Shown one piece after another: positions 17,748-27,486 of a DNA stretch of 64,000 nucleotides. Each line of letters begins with the position of its first letter. Position 1 is the first letter of the stretch. The DNA comes from Candidatus Amulumruptor caecigallinarius. Lineage in GTDB: Bacteria > Bacteroidota > Bacteroidia > Bacteroidales > Muribaculaceae. The translations under genes and the position numbers were made by a program. The DNA is taken from positions 248,001-312,000 of the forward strand of contig CALUMU010000002.1 of assembly GCA_944321825.1 (NCBI GenBank). The letters run 5' to 3'. The notes beneath the pieces are model-generated. The model searched no databases and had not been told where the DNA came from. It saw only the letters and a program-made list of their open reading frames with translations.

Positions 17748-19745
17748 CTATGATATCTGCGAGTCATCCTCTACCACGAGGTTCTCTATGATGAAGTTCT
17801 GGCGGTCCATTGTGTTCTTGCCCATATAAAATTCAAGCAATTCACCCACCTGGTCCTCCTTACGCAGTGTCACACGGTCAAGGCGCATATCCGGGCCGAT
17901 GAATCCACGGAACTCATCAGGCGAAATCTCGCCAAGACCCTTGAAGCGCGTAATCTCCGCATTTGCGCCCAACTTGTTGATAGCATTGATACGCTCGTCA
18001 TCAGTATAGCAATAATAAGTATCCTCCGGCACCCCCTGACGCGATGCCTTGCCCGAGCGGCGGGCCGTCTTTTTGTTGCGTACACGGAAAAGCGGGGTCT
18101 GCAATACATAGACATGCCCTTTCTTGATGAGGTCAGGATAAAATTGCAGGAAGAATGTCAGCAGAAGCAGACGTATATGCATCCCGTCGACATCGGCATC
18201 GGTAGCTATTATCACCTTATTGTAACGGAGTCCTTCGATGCCGTCCTCGAGGTTAAGGGCGGCCTGAAGCAGGTTGAACTCCTCGTTTTTATATATAATC
18301 TGCTGCGTCAATCCGTAAGTGTTGAGGGGCTTTCCACGCAACGAGAATACAGCCTGAGTGGCCACGTCGCGTATCTTGGTTATGGACCCGGCCGCCGAAT
18401 CGCCCTCGGTGATGAATATTGACGATTCACGCATCTTTTCCTCATCGCCACGGCTGTCATTGAGATGTATACGGCAATCAAACAGCTTCTTGTTATGGAG
18501 ATTGATTTTCTTGGCCTTCTCACGCGCCTGTTTGGTCAGCCCTGCCATGGCCTTGCGGTCACGCTCGCTCTCCTGTATCTTCTTGAGCAGCACCTCCGCC
18601 ACATCAAGGTTGCGGTGCAGGTAATTATCAAGCTCTTTCTTGACAAAATCGCCAACGAATTTGGCAACGGTAGGACCATTCGGGCCCGTGTCACGCGAAC
18701 CGAGCTTCGTCTTGGTCTGCGACTCGAACACAGGCTCCTCGACCTTGATCGCCACAGCCGCCACCATGCCGTTACGCACATCCGACGGCTCGAAGTTCTT
18801 GCCGTAATACTCCTTGATAGTACGGCTGACCGACTCCTTGAATGCGGCAAGATGCGTGCCGCCCTGGGTGGTGTGCTGGCCGTTGACAAACGAGTAGTAT
18901 TCCTCTCCGTACTGCGGAGCGTGGGTGATGGCGAGTTCTATGTCGTCACCTTTCAGATGTATGATGGGATAAAGAGGCTCCTTGGTCATCACGTCCTGCA
19001 ACAAGTCGAGCAGTCCGTGGCGCGATATATAACGCTTGCCGTTAAATATGATGGCAAGCCCTGTGTTGAGGAACGTATAATTCTTTATCAGCGGTATCAC
19101 ATACTCCTCACGGTATTTGTAGTCACGAAACACCGTGTCATCAGGGGTAAACTGCACCAACGTGCCGTCGGCCTCATCGGTATCGATTATTCCGGTCTCC
19201 TCGACGATATCGCCCTGCGCATAGACGATGCGTTTCATCTTGCCGTCACGATGGCTCGTGATGACAAAAGAGGTCGACAGCGCATTGACAGCCTTGATGC
19301 CCACACCGTTAAGCCCCACCGACTTCTTGAACGCCGCCGAATCATACTTCGCACCGGTGTTCATTTTCGATGACGCATCCACCAGCTTGCCCAACGGGAT
19401 GCCACGGCCATAGTCACGGACAGTAACGGTGGTCTCGGTCACTGTCACGGTTATCTGCTTGCCATATCCCATCATATATTCGTCAATGGAATTGTCAAGC
19501 ACCTCTTTGAGAAGGACATATATGCCGTCGTCGCTATTGGAGCCGTCGCCCAGCTTGCCTATATACATGCCGGGACGGCGACGTATATGCTCTTTGGGGT
19601 CAAGCGTGATGATGTCGTCCTCGGTATAGGCCGGGAAGTCGGCATTTGTCTCCGGCGATGTGTCGTCCATCGGAGCGAACAAATCCGCTGCATCGCCGGG
19701 GCGACGGCTTGCGTCGGAGTCTGGTGCGTCAGTATTCAGGCTCAT
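17748..19745 (-). CDS. parE: DNA topoisomerase IV subunit B (GyrB/ParE type II ATPase)
   Basis: The 665-residue ATPase subunit of a type IIA topoisomerase. Visible in order: GHKL ATPase ([37 protein letters not shown]), transducer, and TOPRIM with [11 protein letters not shown] and [10 protein letters not shown]. The last motif is the Mg-binding Asp pair. The N-terminal 35 residues are an Asp/Pro-rich extension before [20 protein letters not shown]. Length and the short C-terminus fit ParE rather than an insert-bearing GyrB. parC is not next to it in this window; the neighbours are coaD and a muramidase gene. Confidence 0.9.
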   Translation of the reverse strand: MSLNTDAPDSDASRRPGDAADLFAPMDDTSPETNADFPAYTEDDIITLDPKEHIRRRPGMYIGKLGDGSNSDDGIYVLLKEVLDNSIDEYMMGYGKQITVTVTETTVTVRDYGRGIPLGKLVDASSKMNTGAKYDSAAFKKSVGLNGVGIKAVNALSTSFVITSHRDGKMKRIVYAQGDIVEETGIIDTDEADGTLVQFTPDDTVFRDYKYREEYVIPLIKNYTFLNTGLAIIFNGKRYISRHGLLDLLQDVMTKEPLYPIIHLKGDDIELAITHAPQYGEEYYSFVNGQHTTQGGTHLAAFKESVSRTIKEYYGKNFEPSDVRNGMVAAVAIKVEEPVFESQTKTKLGSRDTGPNGPTVAKFVGDFVKKELDNYLHRNLDVAEVLLKKIQESERDRKAMAGLTKQAREKAKKINLHNKKLFDCRIHLNDSRGDEEKMRESSIFITEGDSAAGSITKIRDVATQAVFSLRGKPLNTYGLTQQIIYKNEEFNLLQAALNLEDGIEGLRYNKVIIATDADVDGMHIRLLLLTFFLQFYPDLIKKGHVYVLQTPLFRVRNKKTARRSGKASRQGVPEDTYYCYTDDERINAINKLGANAEITRFKGLGEISPDEFRGFIGPDMRLDRVTLRKEDQVGELLEFYMGKNTMDRQNFIIENLVVEDDSQIS

Positions 19746-19753
19746 TTAGTAAG

Positions 19754-20533
19754 TTACTTAACTGATTTGCTGTATTTTGCATATGCGCGAGCCATGCGTG
19801 TATGGTACCCGCGACGCGCATATGACGGTCCGTTGTAGCCACGGGCAAATGCCGCCCAGTTTTTGGCTTTGAGTTGCTTGTCGAGTTTTGTCGATTTCAG
19901 AAACCGGGCAAATAGTTCCAACTGGTCGCGTTCGGAGCGGCTCATCCGCTCTACGAAGTCGTCGATGTCCTTTGCTCCGCATTTGCGCCAATTAAAACCG
20001 CCTATCTGGAACATGCCCCAGAAAGTGCCTTCGATAGCCGTCCGCTCGTCGATGGAGCGGGCTGCGCGCAGACGCGCATGTTGCGCTTTCTGGCGCGAGC
20101 CGTACTTCCGTGCCGACGGTGCACTGAACACTAACGGATGCGACTTGCGGTATTTCGACAGGTTGACCCCGTTGCGCCGGGCAAACTGGGTAAACATGGA
20201 GAAATCGAAGTTAATCAACGGCACACCCGGCTCACAGAACCCCTGATGTGACGGCCCGGCCTCTATCTCCACGACTGCCTTAATCGCCGCAGGCTCCACA
20301 CCGAGCATCTCGGCGACTTCCTTATAATCCTCTTCCGTCAGCCTGAGTATCTCGCCGGCAGCACCTGCCACAGAGTCGCCCTCCGCCAAGGTTTCATCAA
20401 TCCGGGCGGAATCCTGAGCGCACGGCGCGGCTTGCGCAGGTTCTGGTGGCCGGTGTCTGACACGCCGGCGGGCATTACCGTCTGTCGCAATAAGCGACAG
20501 CAAAAGGGATATCAAAAGGAGCTTCTTCATCAA
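19754..20533 (-). CDS. Secreted N-acetylmuramidase family protein
   Basis: A 259-residue exported protein with a signal peptide (MMKKLLLISLLLSLIATDGNA), a basic/Pro-rich linker and a C-terminal N-acetylmuramidase domain of the type found in phage endolysins. Signature pieces: VVEIEAGPSHQGF with the likely catalytic Glu, LINFD, GTFWGMFQIGGFNW and WAAFARGYNGPSY. It is expected to cleave peptidoglycan in the periplasm. It is the first gene of the parE-coaD-protease run (8 bp before parE). It has no holin or phage neighbour, so it is a housekeeping rather than a prophage gene. Confidence 0.85.
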   Translation of the reverse strand: MMKKLLLISLLLSLIATDGNARRRVRHRPPEPAQAAPCAQDSARIDETLAEGDSVAGAAGEILRLTEEDYKEVAEMLGVEPAAIKAVVEIEAGPSHQGFCEPGVPLINFDFSMFTQFARRNGVNLSKYRKSHPLVFSAPSARKYGSRQKAQHARLRAARSIDERTAIEGTFWGMFQIGGFNWRKCGAKDIDDFVERMSRSERDQLELFARFLKSTKLDKQLKAKNWAAFARGYNGPSYARRGYHTRMARAYAKYSKSVK

Positions 20534-20577
20534 GTGGCTGCTTGTCGATAGAGTTCAGGGCATGTTGAGAAGTGTTA

Positions 20578-22035
20578 TTACTTTTCCTCAGCTACTTTGG
20601 TGAGAGTCAGTTTCAGCTGCTCCCAGAACCGTTCCACAGTCGGGATATGCATTCTCTCCGATGGTGAGTGGACATCACGCAGAGTGGGACCGAACGACAC
20701 CATGTCGAGATGCGGGAACTTCTGCAAGAACAGGCCGCACTCCAGCCCGGCATGTATGGCCGTAATCTCAGGCGTGATACCATACAATTCCTTATACGCG
20801 TCACGCGCCTTCTCCATTATGGGAGAATTCATGTCGGGCTGCCATCCAGGATAGCCTTCACCCTGCTTAACCTCAGCACCGGCAAGCGTAAACAATGCCT
20901 TGACCTGGTTAGCAATATCGAACTTACGCGACTCTACAGAGCTGCGCTGGCTGGTCGTAACCAAAATCTTGTTGTCATCAACCATCTTCACGGAAGCGAG
21001 GTTTGTCGATGTCTCCACAAGCCCCTGAAGCTCACGGCTCATAGAGATAACCCCATGGGGAGCTGAATAAATGGCACGGATGAGATTGGACGACGTAGTC
21101 TGGTCTATCACAAATTCAGGCTTCTCCGTGCTTTCGAGAGTCAGTTTCATGCCTGTTTCAAGACCTTTGTATTCGTTTTCAAGCTCGGCTATCAATTCAT
21201 TGAAAGCCACACGGACATCCTCTTTACGTGAAGTATGCACACCAAACACAGCATGGGCAGCACGAGGGATGGCATTACGGAGATTGCCTCCATCGATCTC
21301 GGCGATTACCACTTCATGACGGAGCGAGATGCCGTAGAGGAAACGTGCTATAATCTTGTTGGCATTTGCACGTCCCAGATGTATGTCGCCGCCCGAATGT
21401 CCTCCTAACAGACCCGAAACATCAGCCTTGAAATATATGAAATCCGTAGGAGCGAACGAGCGGCTGTAATGAAACGCAGCCTGAGTGTCGATACCTCCGG
21501 CACAACCGATAAAAAGCACCGCGTCATCTTCCGAGTCAAGATTGAGCAGTATGCTGCCTTTAATCATACCCTCTCCGAGATTATACGCCCCGGTGAGGCC
21601 GGTCTCTTCATCGACAGTGCAAAGGGCTTCAAGCGGGCCATGCACATAATCTTTGTCAGTCAATGCAGCCAGCGATGCAGCGATGCCGATGCCGTTGTCA
21701 GCGCCCAATGTGGTGCCGTCGGCTCGCAGCCACTCTCCGTCGACTATGGTCTTGATGGGGTTGTTGTCAAAATCGAAATTCTTGTCGTTGCTTTCGCACA
21801 CCATATCCATATGCGACTGCAACACCACCATGGGGGCATTCTCATAGCCCGGAGTAGCAGGGACAAACATCGCCACATTGCCTATGGCATCCGTCTTGAC
21901 TTCTATATCATGCTTTTTGGCAAAATCGAGTAGATATTGGCGGATTTTCTCCTCCTTTTTCGATGGTCTCGGCACCTGGTTGATTTCATCAAATATTTCA
22001 AACACTCGTGCCGGTTTAAGGTCCTTGATAGTCAT
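20578..22035 (-). CDS. pepD: Aminoacyl-histidine dipeptidase (M20)
   Basis: A 485-residue cytosolic zinc dipeptidase of the PepD/carnosinase-like M20 family. Metal and catalytic motifs are visible: VVLQSHMDMVCESN (zinc His and Asp), GADNGIGIA (bridging Asp), DEETGLTGA (catalytic Glu) and HAGLECGLF near the C-terminus. The lid/dimerisation domain with GGHSGGDIHLGRANA lies in the middle. No signal peptide. It is on its own strand block and divergent from the OmpH-like gene. Confidence 0.95.
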   Translation of the reverse strand: MTIKDLKPARVFEIFDEINQVPRPSKKEEKIRQYLLDFAKKHDIEVKTDAIGNVAMFVPATPGYENAPMVVLQSHMDMVCESNDKNFDFDNNPIKTIVDGEWLRADGTTLGADNGIGIAASLAALTDKDYVHGPLEALCTVDEETGLTGAYNLGEGMIKGSILLNLDSEDDAVLFIGCAGGIDTQAAFHYSRSFAPTDFIYFKADVSGLLGGHSGGDIHLGRANANKIIARFLYGISLRHEVVIAEIDGGNLRNAIPRAAHAVFGVHTSRKEDVRVAFNELIAELENEYKGLETGMKLTLESTEKPEFVIDQTTSSNLIRAIYSAPHGVISMSRELQGLVETSTNLASVKMVDDNKILVTTSQRSSVESRKFDIANQVKALFTLAGAEVKQGEGYPGWQPDMNSPIMEKARDAYKELYGITPEITAIHAGLECGLFLQKFPHLDMVSFGPTLRDVHSPSERMHIPTVERFWEQLKLTLTKVAEEK

Positions 22036-22133
22036 AACGTAAATATATTAGTAGGTATGTTAATTTTTCTAATTTAAAGCACACTAAGGTACAAAATAAA
22101 TTTCACTTGTCTGCAAAAATCATCTAAAATTTA

Positions 22134-22141
22134 TAACTTTG
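22134..22141 (+). promoter_or_regulatory. OmpH-like gene promoter, -7 box
   Basis: TAACTTTG fits TAnnTTTG, 38 nt before the start codon. A partial -33 (TTG) lies near 22107. Confidence 0.6.
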
Positions 22142-22179
22142 CACCGCTAATAACACTATTACATTCCTTATTCATTTCA

Positions 22180-22794
22180 ATGAAACATCACTTAGCGATC
22201 GCTGCAACCGGTGTGGTTGCCATGCTTTCCACTGCTCTGGCAGGATGCGCAGGGTCAGCCGACAAGGCCGCCGGAGCCGACGACAAAGCTGCGGTATCAG
22301 ACAGCACAAAAAGTGGCGTGATACTCAACATCCGCTACATAGATGCCGACTCCGTAAGTGCTAACTATAATCTGGCAAAGGACTTCAAGGAAGCCGCCTT
22401 ACGCACCTACAGCAAAATCGAATCAGCCCAAAACAGCCGTGCTGCCGAAATACAGCGTCTCGGTCAGAAAATCGAGCAGAACATGCGCAGCAACTACTAT
22501 GTCGGCAAAGAATCAGAATACGAAGCCGATGTGCGCCGCCTCAACAAGATGCAGCAGGACGCAGAGACATATATGGCCAACCTGCAGCGCACCTCACAAC
22601 AGGAGATGGCACAGCAGCAGATAGAGCTCAACGACAGCCTCGAGTCGTTCCTCAAGGAATACAACAAGGAGAAAGGCTACGACGCTATCCTCTTCAAAGC
22701 TGCCGGCGCTTACTTCAACCCGGCTCTCGACATCACCAAGGAAGTAACAGCCGGTCTCAACGCACGTTACAACAAGGTCGAGAAAAAGAAATAA
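22180..22794 (+). CDS. OmpH/Skp-like lipoprotein
   Basis: A 204-residue lipoprotein (lipobox LAGC at about 21-24) followed by a short Ala/Asp linker and an OmpH/Skp-like region. The region starts ILNIRYIDADSVSANYNLAKDF, continues as a long charged coiled coil (about 65-160) and ends in the usual YNKEKGYDAILF piece. Skp relatives hold unfolded outer-membrane proteins in the periplasm, but lipid anchoring is unusual for soluble Skp. A strong hairpin follows. Confidence 0.85.
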   Translation: MKHHLAIAATGVVAMLSTALAGCAGSADKAAGADDKAAVSDSTKSGVILNIRYIDADSVSANYNLAKDFKEAALRTYSKIESAQNSRAAEIQRLGQKIEQNMRSNYYVGKESEYEADVRRLNKMQQDAETYMANLQRTSQQEMAQQQIELNDSLESFLKEYNKEKGYDAILFKAAGAYFNPALDITKEVTAGLNARYNKVEKKK

Positions 22795-22856
22795 TACAGA
22801 TGCACCCGGCTCTCCCCATAGAAATCAGATTGGGGCTGCCGGCGACAGATAAACCT

Positions 22857-22888
22857 GACAGGGACGAGGCCAAAGCCTCGCCCCTGTC
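22857..22888 (+). terminator. Hairpin after OmpH-like gene
   Basis: A 14-bp stem with one mismatch and a 4-nt loop, 62 nt past the stop. There is no strong T-run, so intrinsic termination is likely but not certain. Confidence 0.5.
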
Positions 22889-22956
22889 ATTGTCAACACA
22901 TAAGCGAGTGGAAAGTTAACTCAGTCTCCAGAATACTCGCTTACATATTTATCCCC

Positions 22957-22985
22957 CGAGTGCTTGCTACCTCGTAAAAAACAAG
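22957..22985 (+). promoter_or_regulatory. preQ1-I-like riboswitch upstream of queuosine-precursor transporter
   Basis: Just before the transporter start codon lies a compact H-type pseudoknot. Stem P1 is CGAG (22957-22960) with CTCG (22971-22974). Stem P2 is CTTG (22963-22966) with CAAG (22982-22985). The loop CTAC ends in an unpaired C (22970), the expected preQ1 contact, and an A-rich third strand TAAAAAA links P1 to P2. This is the preQ1-I layout, closest to the short Thermoanaerobacter form. It ends 4 nt before the ATG and covers the A-rich region used for ribosome binding in this phylum, so preQ1 should repress translation. Confidence 0.75.
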
Positions 22986-22989
22986 AACA

Positions 22990-23709
22990 ATGCTACAGGA
23001 CACACTGCATCCCACCCACACTTCCACATCAGAGACATTGAGCCGCGAACGGTTTTCGCTGACATTCCTGTTACTCACCGTAACATTTTGTGTATGCCTG
23101 ATAATCTCCAACCTTATGGAGATTAAGACCGTAGATTTAGGCTTCATGACCATAACCGCCGGCGTAGCCGTTTTTCCCATTTCATATATAATCAACGACT
23201 GCATAGTGGAAATCTACGGTTTCCGCAAAGCCCGGCTTGTCATACTGCTCGGATTCACTATGAATCTGCTGACGGTGATGCTCCTCCACCTCGGCCTATG
23301 GCTGCCGGGGTCTGACACATGGACCCAACAAGAGGCCATGGAAGCGATATTCGGAGCCGCCCCACGCATATTATGCGCATCATTTACAGCTTTTCTCGCC
23401 GGCTCGCTCACCAATGCCTGGGTTATGGCGAAAATGAAGCAGTCTGCTTCAGCCGACGGCAGAAACGCTACTTCAGCGGCTCGATTCTCGGCACGCGCCA
23501 TCCTCAGCACCATATGGGGCGAAGGCATCGACAGCATCATATTTTTCCCTTTGGCATTTGCCGGAGTGCTGCCGTGGGGTGTCATTATCTCACTGATACT
23601 GACCCAGACCGTACTCAAGACCGTGTATGAAATTATCGCATTGCCGCTGACAGTCATACTCGTGAAGAAATTGCGCCATATGGAATGTAATCCCATCCTG
23701 TCAGCTTAG
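22990..23709 (+). CDS. Queuosine precursor transporter (VUT/YhhQ family)
   Basis: A 239-residue inner-membrane protein with about six hydrophobic helices. It has YhhQ-family marks: VCLIISNLMEIKTVDLGFMT near the start, FPISYIINDCIVEIYGFRKAR, and ISLILTQTVLKTVYEIIALPLT near the end. The family imports preQ0/preQ1 for queuosine tRNA modification. The preQ1-I-like element directly in front supports that role. It lies 16 bp before the YjjG-type gene and is probably co-transcribed with it. Confidence 0.93.
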   Translation: MLQDTLHPTHTSTSETLSRERFSLTFLLLTVTFCVCLIISNLMEIKTVDLGFMTITAGVAVFPISYIINDCIVEIYGFRKARLVILLGFTMNLLTVMLLHLGLWLPGSDTWTQQEAMEAIFGAAPRILCASFTAFLAGSLTNAWVMAKMKQSASADGRNATSAARFSARAILSTIWGEGIDSIIFFPLAFAGVLPWGVIISLILTQTVLKTVYEIIALPLTVILVKKLRHMECNPILSA

Positions 23710-23725
23710 AGTTTTTACATCTGAC

Positions 23726-24454
23726 ATGAAATACGACGGACAACAGATAGATATGGTCTGGATAGACCTCGATGATACCCTGATCGACTTCAAGGGTGCG
23801 TCACGCATCGCGCTCCGCAAGGTTTACGACGAAGAACGCCTTGACCGCTTCTTCTCTTCGCCTAAAGCGTGGGAAATGGCTTACGAACAGCATAATTACC
23901 ACCTATGGCAACTCTACAGCGGAGCGAAAGTAGACCAGCCGACACTACGCATGGAACGCTTCAGACTGCCTTTAGTAGAAGCCGATATCGCAGACGACAT
24001 AGCACGGTCCATGTCTGCCCGCATGGATCCTGTCTACCTGCAATATCTTGCCGATGCGTCGACAGTGCTGCCGGGCGCAATCGAACTCATCGACACCCTC
24101 AAAGGGACGGGAGTACCTGTCGGCATACTTAGCAACGGATTCACAGAGGTACAGAACCGCAAGCTACAAGTCACCGGGCTCGACAAAATGATAGACCTGA
24201 TGGTGCTTAGTGACGAAATCGGCATAAACAAGCCCAATGCCGGGCTGTTTGAACATGCGATGAAACGCGCCAGGCAGTCATCCCCTTCAGCCCAACTGAT
24301 GATAGGCGACAATGCCACTACAGACATAGCCGGAGCGATAAGCGCAGGCTGGAACGCTATATTGTACGACCGCTCGCTGCCTCTGCTCCACACACGCGGA
24401 CAAGGCTACCACATAGTAAGCGACCTCGGGCAGATACCATTCCTGCTGGAATAA
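23726..24454 (+). CDS. YjjG-family noncanonical pyrimidine nucleotidase (HAD)
   Basis: A 242-residue cytosolic HAD phosphatase. Motif I is DLDDTLIDF (nucleophile and acid/base Asp), motif II the Ser/Thr in GILSNGF, motif III a Lys in GINKPN, and motif IV IGDNATTDI. The family removes phosphate from nucleotides including damaged pyrimidines. It follows the queuosine transporter by 16 bp. The substrate is inferred from the subfamily only. Confidence 0.85.
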   Translation: MKYDGQQIDMVWIDLDDTLIDFKGASRIALRKVYDEERLDRFFSSPKAWEMAYEQHNYHLWQLYSGAKVDQPTLRMERFRLPLVEADIADDIARSMSARMDPVYLQYLADASTVLPGAIELIDTLKGTGVPVGILSNGFTEVQNRKLQVTGLDKMIDLMVLSDEIGINKPNAGLFEHAMKRARQSSPSAQLMIGDNATTDIAGAISAGWNAILYDRSLPLLHTRGQGYHIVSDLGQIPFLLE

Positions 24455-24502
24455 ACGTTATCATTATATACGCACACACCAACTCTGTCACAAACAAACG
24501 TC

Positions 24503-25381
24503 ATGAAAATCCATTTCTCAGCCATATGGGCCGCCATGCTTACATGTGTGGCACTCAGCGCATGTTCAAGCGACGACGACTCGGATATGCCACAGGCTCC
24601 TGCAACGGGCACTAAAACTGTTACTATAACAGCAGTAGATTATAATCCCGCACCAGGCCAGTTTGTCAACGAAATGCCTGAATACGTATCAGGAATGACA
24701 CGGCAACAAATCCAACAGGCCGCCCTCGCCGACATACAGCGCGGCCGCGGGGTATCGCTCGGCGGATTTGGCGGCTACATCGTCATGGAGCTTTCCGAAC
24801 CTATCAAACACCGCCCTGACGGCCTGGACTTCAAGGTACTCGGCAATGCTTTCAAAGGTAGTGCCGAGCCCGGAGTAGTAGAGGTATCGACCGATGGAAC
24901 TCAGTGGTATGCATTAGCCGGACAAAACTGGGACGAGGCCGAGCGTAATCTCACTATCACATATTACCAATCGGCAGAAGAAGCCACTCCGCAGCAATAT
25001 ATCCGCTGGACTACATCCGACGGCCAGTCAGGGTGGATGATGCGCAACCCCGGATTCCACACCGACCACCCATATTTCCCCGGATGGGAGGACGGCATTT
25101 CGTCCATCACCTTTACAGCCACAAAGCTCCCAAACAACTGGTTTTTTGACTCATCCACAGAAAATTACGTGGGCGAAGCACGATTAGGCTATGCCGACTC
25201 CTGCCCTAACAACTCGGCTGAATCATGGCTGAATCTAGCCAATGCCGTAGATGCGGCAAACCGTCCCGTAACCGTCGATAATGTCCGATACATAAAGGTC
25301 ACGACCGGGGTAATAGACAGCAACACCGTCACTGGAGAATGCTCTACCGAAGTCATGGGCATACAGGTCATGGCCCTGTAA
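24503..25381 (+). CDS. Surface lipoprotein of unknown function
   Basis: A 292-residue lipoprotein with a typical signal and lipobox (LSAC at about 18-21), followed by an acidic Ser/Asp spacer. The mature part looks like a beta-sandwich cell-surface protein: SLGGFGGYIVMELSEPI, FKVLGNAFKGSAEPGVVEVSTDG, then DNVRYIKVTTGV near the end. Similar Bacteroidales proteins are annotated only as cell-surface proteins, often near PKD-domain or TonB-receptor genes. Neither is next to it here. It is followed closely (13 bp) by the GldB-like gene. Confidence 0.6.
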   Translation: MKIHFSAIWAAMLTCVALSACSSDDDSDMPQAPATGTKTVTITAVDYNPAPGQFVNEMPEYVSGMTRQQIQQAALADIQRGRGVSLGGFGGYIVMELSEPIKHRPDGLDFKVLGNAFKGSAEPGVVEVSTDGTQWYALAGQNWDEAERNLTITYYQSAEEATPQQYIRWTTSDGQSGWMMRNPGFHTDHPYFPGWEDGISSITFTATKLPNNWFFDSSTENYVGEARLGYADSCPNNSAESWLNLANAVDAANRPVTVDNVRYIKVTTGVIDSNTVTGECSTEVMGIQVMAL

Positions 25382-25394
25382 CAGTTTTTTCATC

Positions 25395-26378
25395 GTGGCT
25401 CTGCTGCAAAATATCAAAGTACGCCTCACGGCAGCCATACTATTCATGGCATACGCATGTACATACGGATGCTATGCTACCGGGGTAATAAGGTTTGACC
25501 GAATAATAGCGGCATCAATATGCGGCGACAGCATCAGCCAAAATGCCATGCTCGACTCGCTGCGTCCGGCGGTGGATGCAATGGCACGCATAGGCATATT
25601 GGAGAACGACGACCTCGACGGGCTGAAGAAATATGCCGAAGGGCGAGCATTCAGATTCTTTGCCCCGGACATCGATGCAAGGCTTGACTATGATAAATTT
25701 GCAGCCCGTATAGACTCCACAATACACGCCGTCACATCTTTGCTGCCCGAAATCTCCGTCCCGAAACATGTGTACGGCATCATCACACCCTACAACCAGT
25801 CAGTGATGAACGTAGACTCCGTGATGCTCATAGGACTCAATCACTATTTAGGCGCGGACTACGATGCTTACAGCTATTTCGAGCCGTATTTGCGCCGACA
25901 GAAAGACTCCAGAAAAGCTGCCTATCACATAGCGGAGTCACTCGTGCAGCAACGCTACCCGTATCTTGCAGACAGTACGGCTACAGCTCTCAACTACATG
26001 ATACATGACGGTGCTGTCACTGCCGCCTTAATGGCTGCTGTGCCGGAAGCGTCACTCGCCGATGCAGGAGGATGGACCCCAGAGGAACTCCTATGGCTTG
26101 AGCAACACGAATCAGAGTTGTGGGAGGCCATGAAAGCTAAAAAAATGCTGCAAACATCCGACCCCAAAACACTCTCGCAACTGTTTGCGCCATCGCCCGG
26201 CACACTTATTTTTGAAAACCATGCCCCGGGGCGCACCGGCCGCTATATCGGCTACCGTATGGTGCGCTCATATCTTGACTCCGACCCGTCAGCCGACATC
26301 TCAGACCTGCTCACCCCGACAGGCTACATGGACGATGCATCTGAAATAAGTGGATGTTATCATCCTGCAAGCATGTAA
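25395..26378 (+). CDS. GldB-like lipoprotein
   Basis: A 327-residue exported protein with a hydrophobic N-terminus and a candidate lipid Cys (TYGC). It follows the GldB family pattern: LIGLNHYLGADYDAY, ALNYMIHDGAVTAALM, WTPEELLWLEQHESELWEAM, then APGRTGRYIGYRMVRSYL. GldB was found as a gliding-motility lipoprotein in Flavobacterium and is kept in non-gliding Bacteroidales, where its job is unknown. The N-terminal codons before VRLTAAILF may be extra. It overlaps the acyltransferase frame unless the GTG start is used there. Confidence 0.75.
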   Translation: MALLQNIKVRLTAAILFMAYACTYGCYATGVIRFDRIIAASICGDSISQNAMLDSLRPAVDAMARIGILENDDLDGLKKYAEGRAFRFFAPDIDARLDYDKFAARIDSTIHAVTSLLPEISVPKHVYGIITPYNQSVMNVDSVMLIGLNHYLGADYDAYSYFEPYLRRQKDSRKAAYHIAESLVQQRYPYLADSTATALNYMIHDGAVTAALMAAVPEASLADAGGWTPEELLWLEQHESELWEAMKAKKMLQTSDPKTLSQLFAPSPGTLIFENHAPGRTGRYIGYRMVRSYLDSDPSADISDLLTPTGYMDDASEISGCYHPASM

Positions 26379-26397
26379 TACTTCCACATACTTCACC

Positions 26398-27486
26398 GTG
26401 AGATTAGAGATTTCAAAAGACACCAATAACATCCTACGCGGAATAGCGATTCTGTGCATCGTATTGCATAACTTCTGCCATTGGCAGGGAGTATGTGAAA
26501 ATGAGTTTACATTTGCCGTTTCCAACATCACCGACCTGATATCAAGCATCAAAAGCGGCATACTCAATGCCGTCTGGGATATTATTTCATTTTTCGGGCA
26601 TTACGGTGTGGAAATCTTCGTATTCCTAAGCGGATACGGATTAGCCAAGAAACATTCCGTGTCAATACCGCGATTCGGCGGATATATGCGTCACAACATA
26701 TCCAAACTGTGGATGCTGATGATACCCGGACTCATATGCTACGCACTCATTACCTTTATCACCAGCCATGACTTCGGTTATACAGCACATCAGTCATTTT
26801 TCACGCTGACCTTTCTGTCGCATGTCAGCGGAAATGTGATGGGCAACATCGCATACGGCCCTTATTGGTATTTCGGCCTGACGTTACAGCTTTACATCTT
26901 TTATTTTGTACTTGTGCACAAGCAGAAAGACAGTATGCTGTTGTTGTGGTCATGCATTGTTATCGGCGGACAGCTCATAATCATCCACGTCGCAGGTGCC
27001 GGGAGCGCATTGTTAGATCAGCTTCGAGCGAATCTGTTCATCGCCGTGCCGACATTCTGCCTCGGGGTATACGTAGCAAGGCATCCGGTAGAACTTAACC
27101 CCCGCTCATGGCACTGCTATGGACTGTCGGCATTCATCGCAGCGATATTTCTGAGTGTTTGCCCCCATCCCGCTGCATGGCTGGTCAGCTCACTGTTTTG
27201 GCCTCTCGCATTGATATGGATATGCACATTGCTGCCACGCCCGGTCAAGATGCTGATGCTCAACGTAGGCATACTTTCGCCTTGGATTTTCGTAGCACAT
27301 CCGGTAATACGTCAATTATTCTATGGATTCCTGCCGATTAAGGATGAGTATCTACGCTGGTCCTATCTTGTCCTATATCTGATAGCCGCAATAGCATTAG
27401 CTTACATCATGCAACGCACAGTCGCGTATGTACGTCTCCGATACCCGGGTGTATTACAACGGCGCAACGGCAAGCTCAGGCAATAG
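26398..27486 (+). CDS. Membrane acyltransferase (acyltransferase-3 / OafA-like)
   Basis: A 362-residue inner-membrane protein with about ten hydrophobic helices. The family motif is near the start: NNILRGIAILCIVLHNFCHW with the conserved RG..I..VL.H. Such enzymes acetylate or succinylate sugars of LPS, capsule or other glycans. The frame opens at 26350, inside the GldB-like gene; the GTG at 26398 avoids that overlap and still precedes the first helix. The last ten codons (ending in KLRQ) occur again at 29819-29850 with only synonymous changes, so its tail appears to have been replaced during insertion of the following islet. Confidence 0.8.
   Translation: MRLEISKDTNNILRGIAILCIVLHNFCHWQGVCENEFTFAVSNITDLISSIKSGILNAVWDIISFFGHYGVEIFVFLSGYGLAKKHSVSIPRFGGYMRHNISKLWMLMIPGLICYALITFITSHDFGYTAHQSFFTLTFLSHVSGNVMGNIAYGPYWYFGLTLQLYIFYFVLVHKQKDSMLLLWSCIVIGGQLIIIHVAGAGSALLDQLRANLFIAVPTFCLGVYVARHPVELNPRSWHCYGLSAFIAAIFLSVCPHPAAWLVSSLFWPLALIWICTLLPRPVKMLMLNVGILSPWIFVAHPVIRQLFYGFLPIKDEYLRWSYLVLYLIAAIALAYIMQRTVAYVRLRYPGVLQRRNGKLRQ

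Noticed and set aside
19754-20533. N-acetylmuramidase as part of a prophage
   Set aside because: No holin, tail, capsid or integrase genes nearby; it is fused into a housekeeping run.
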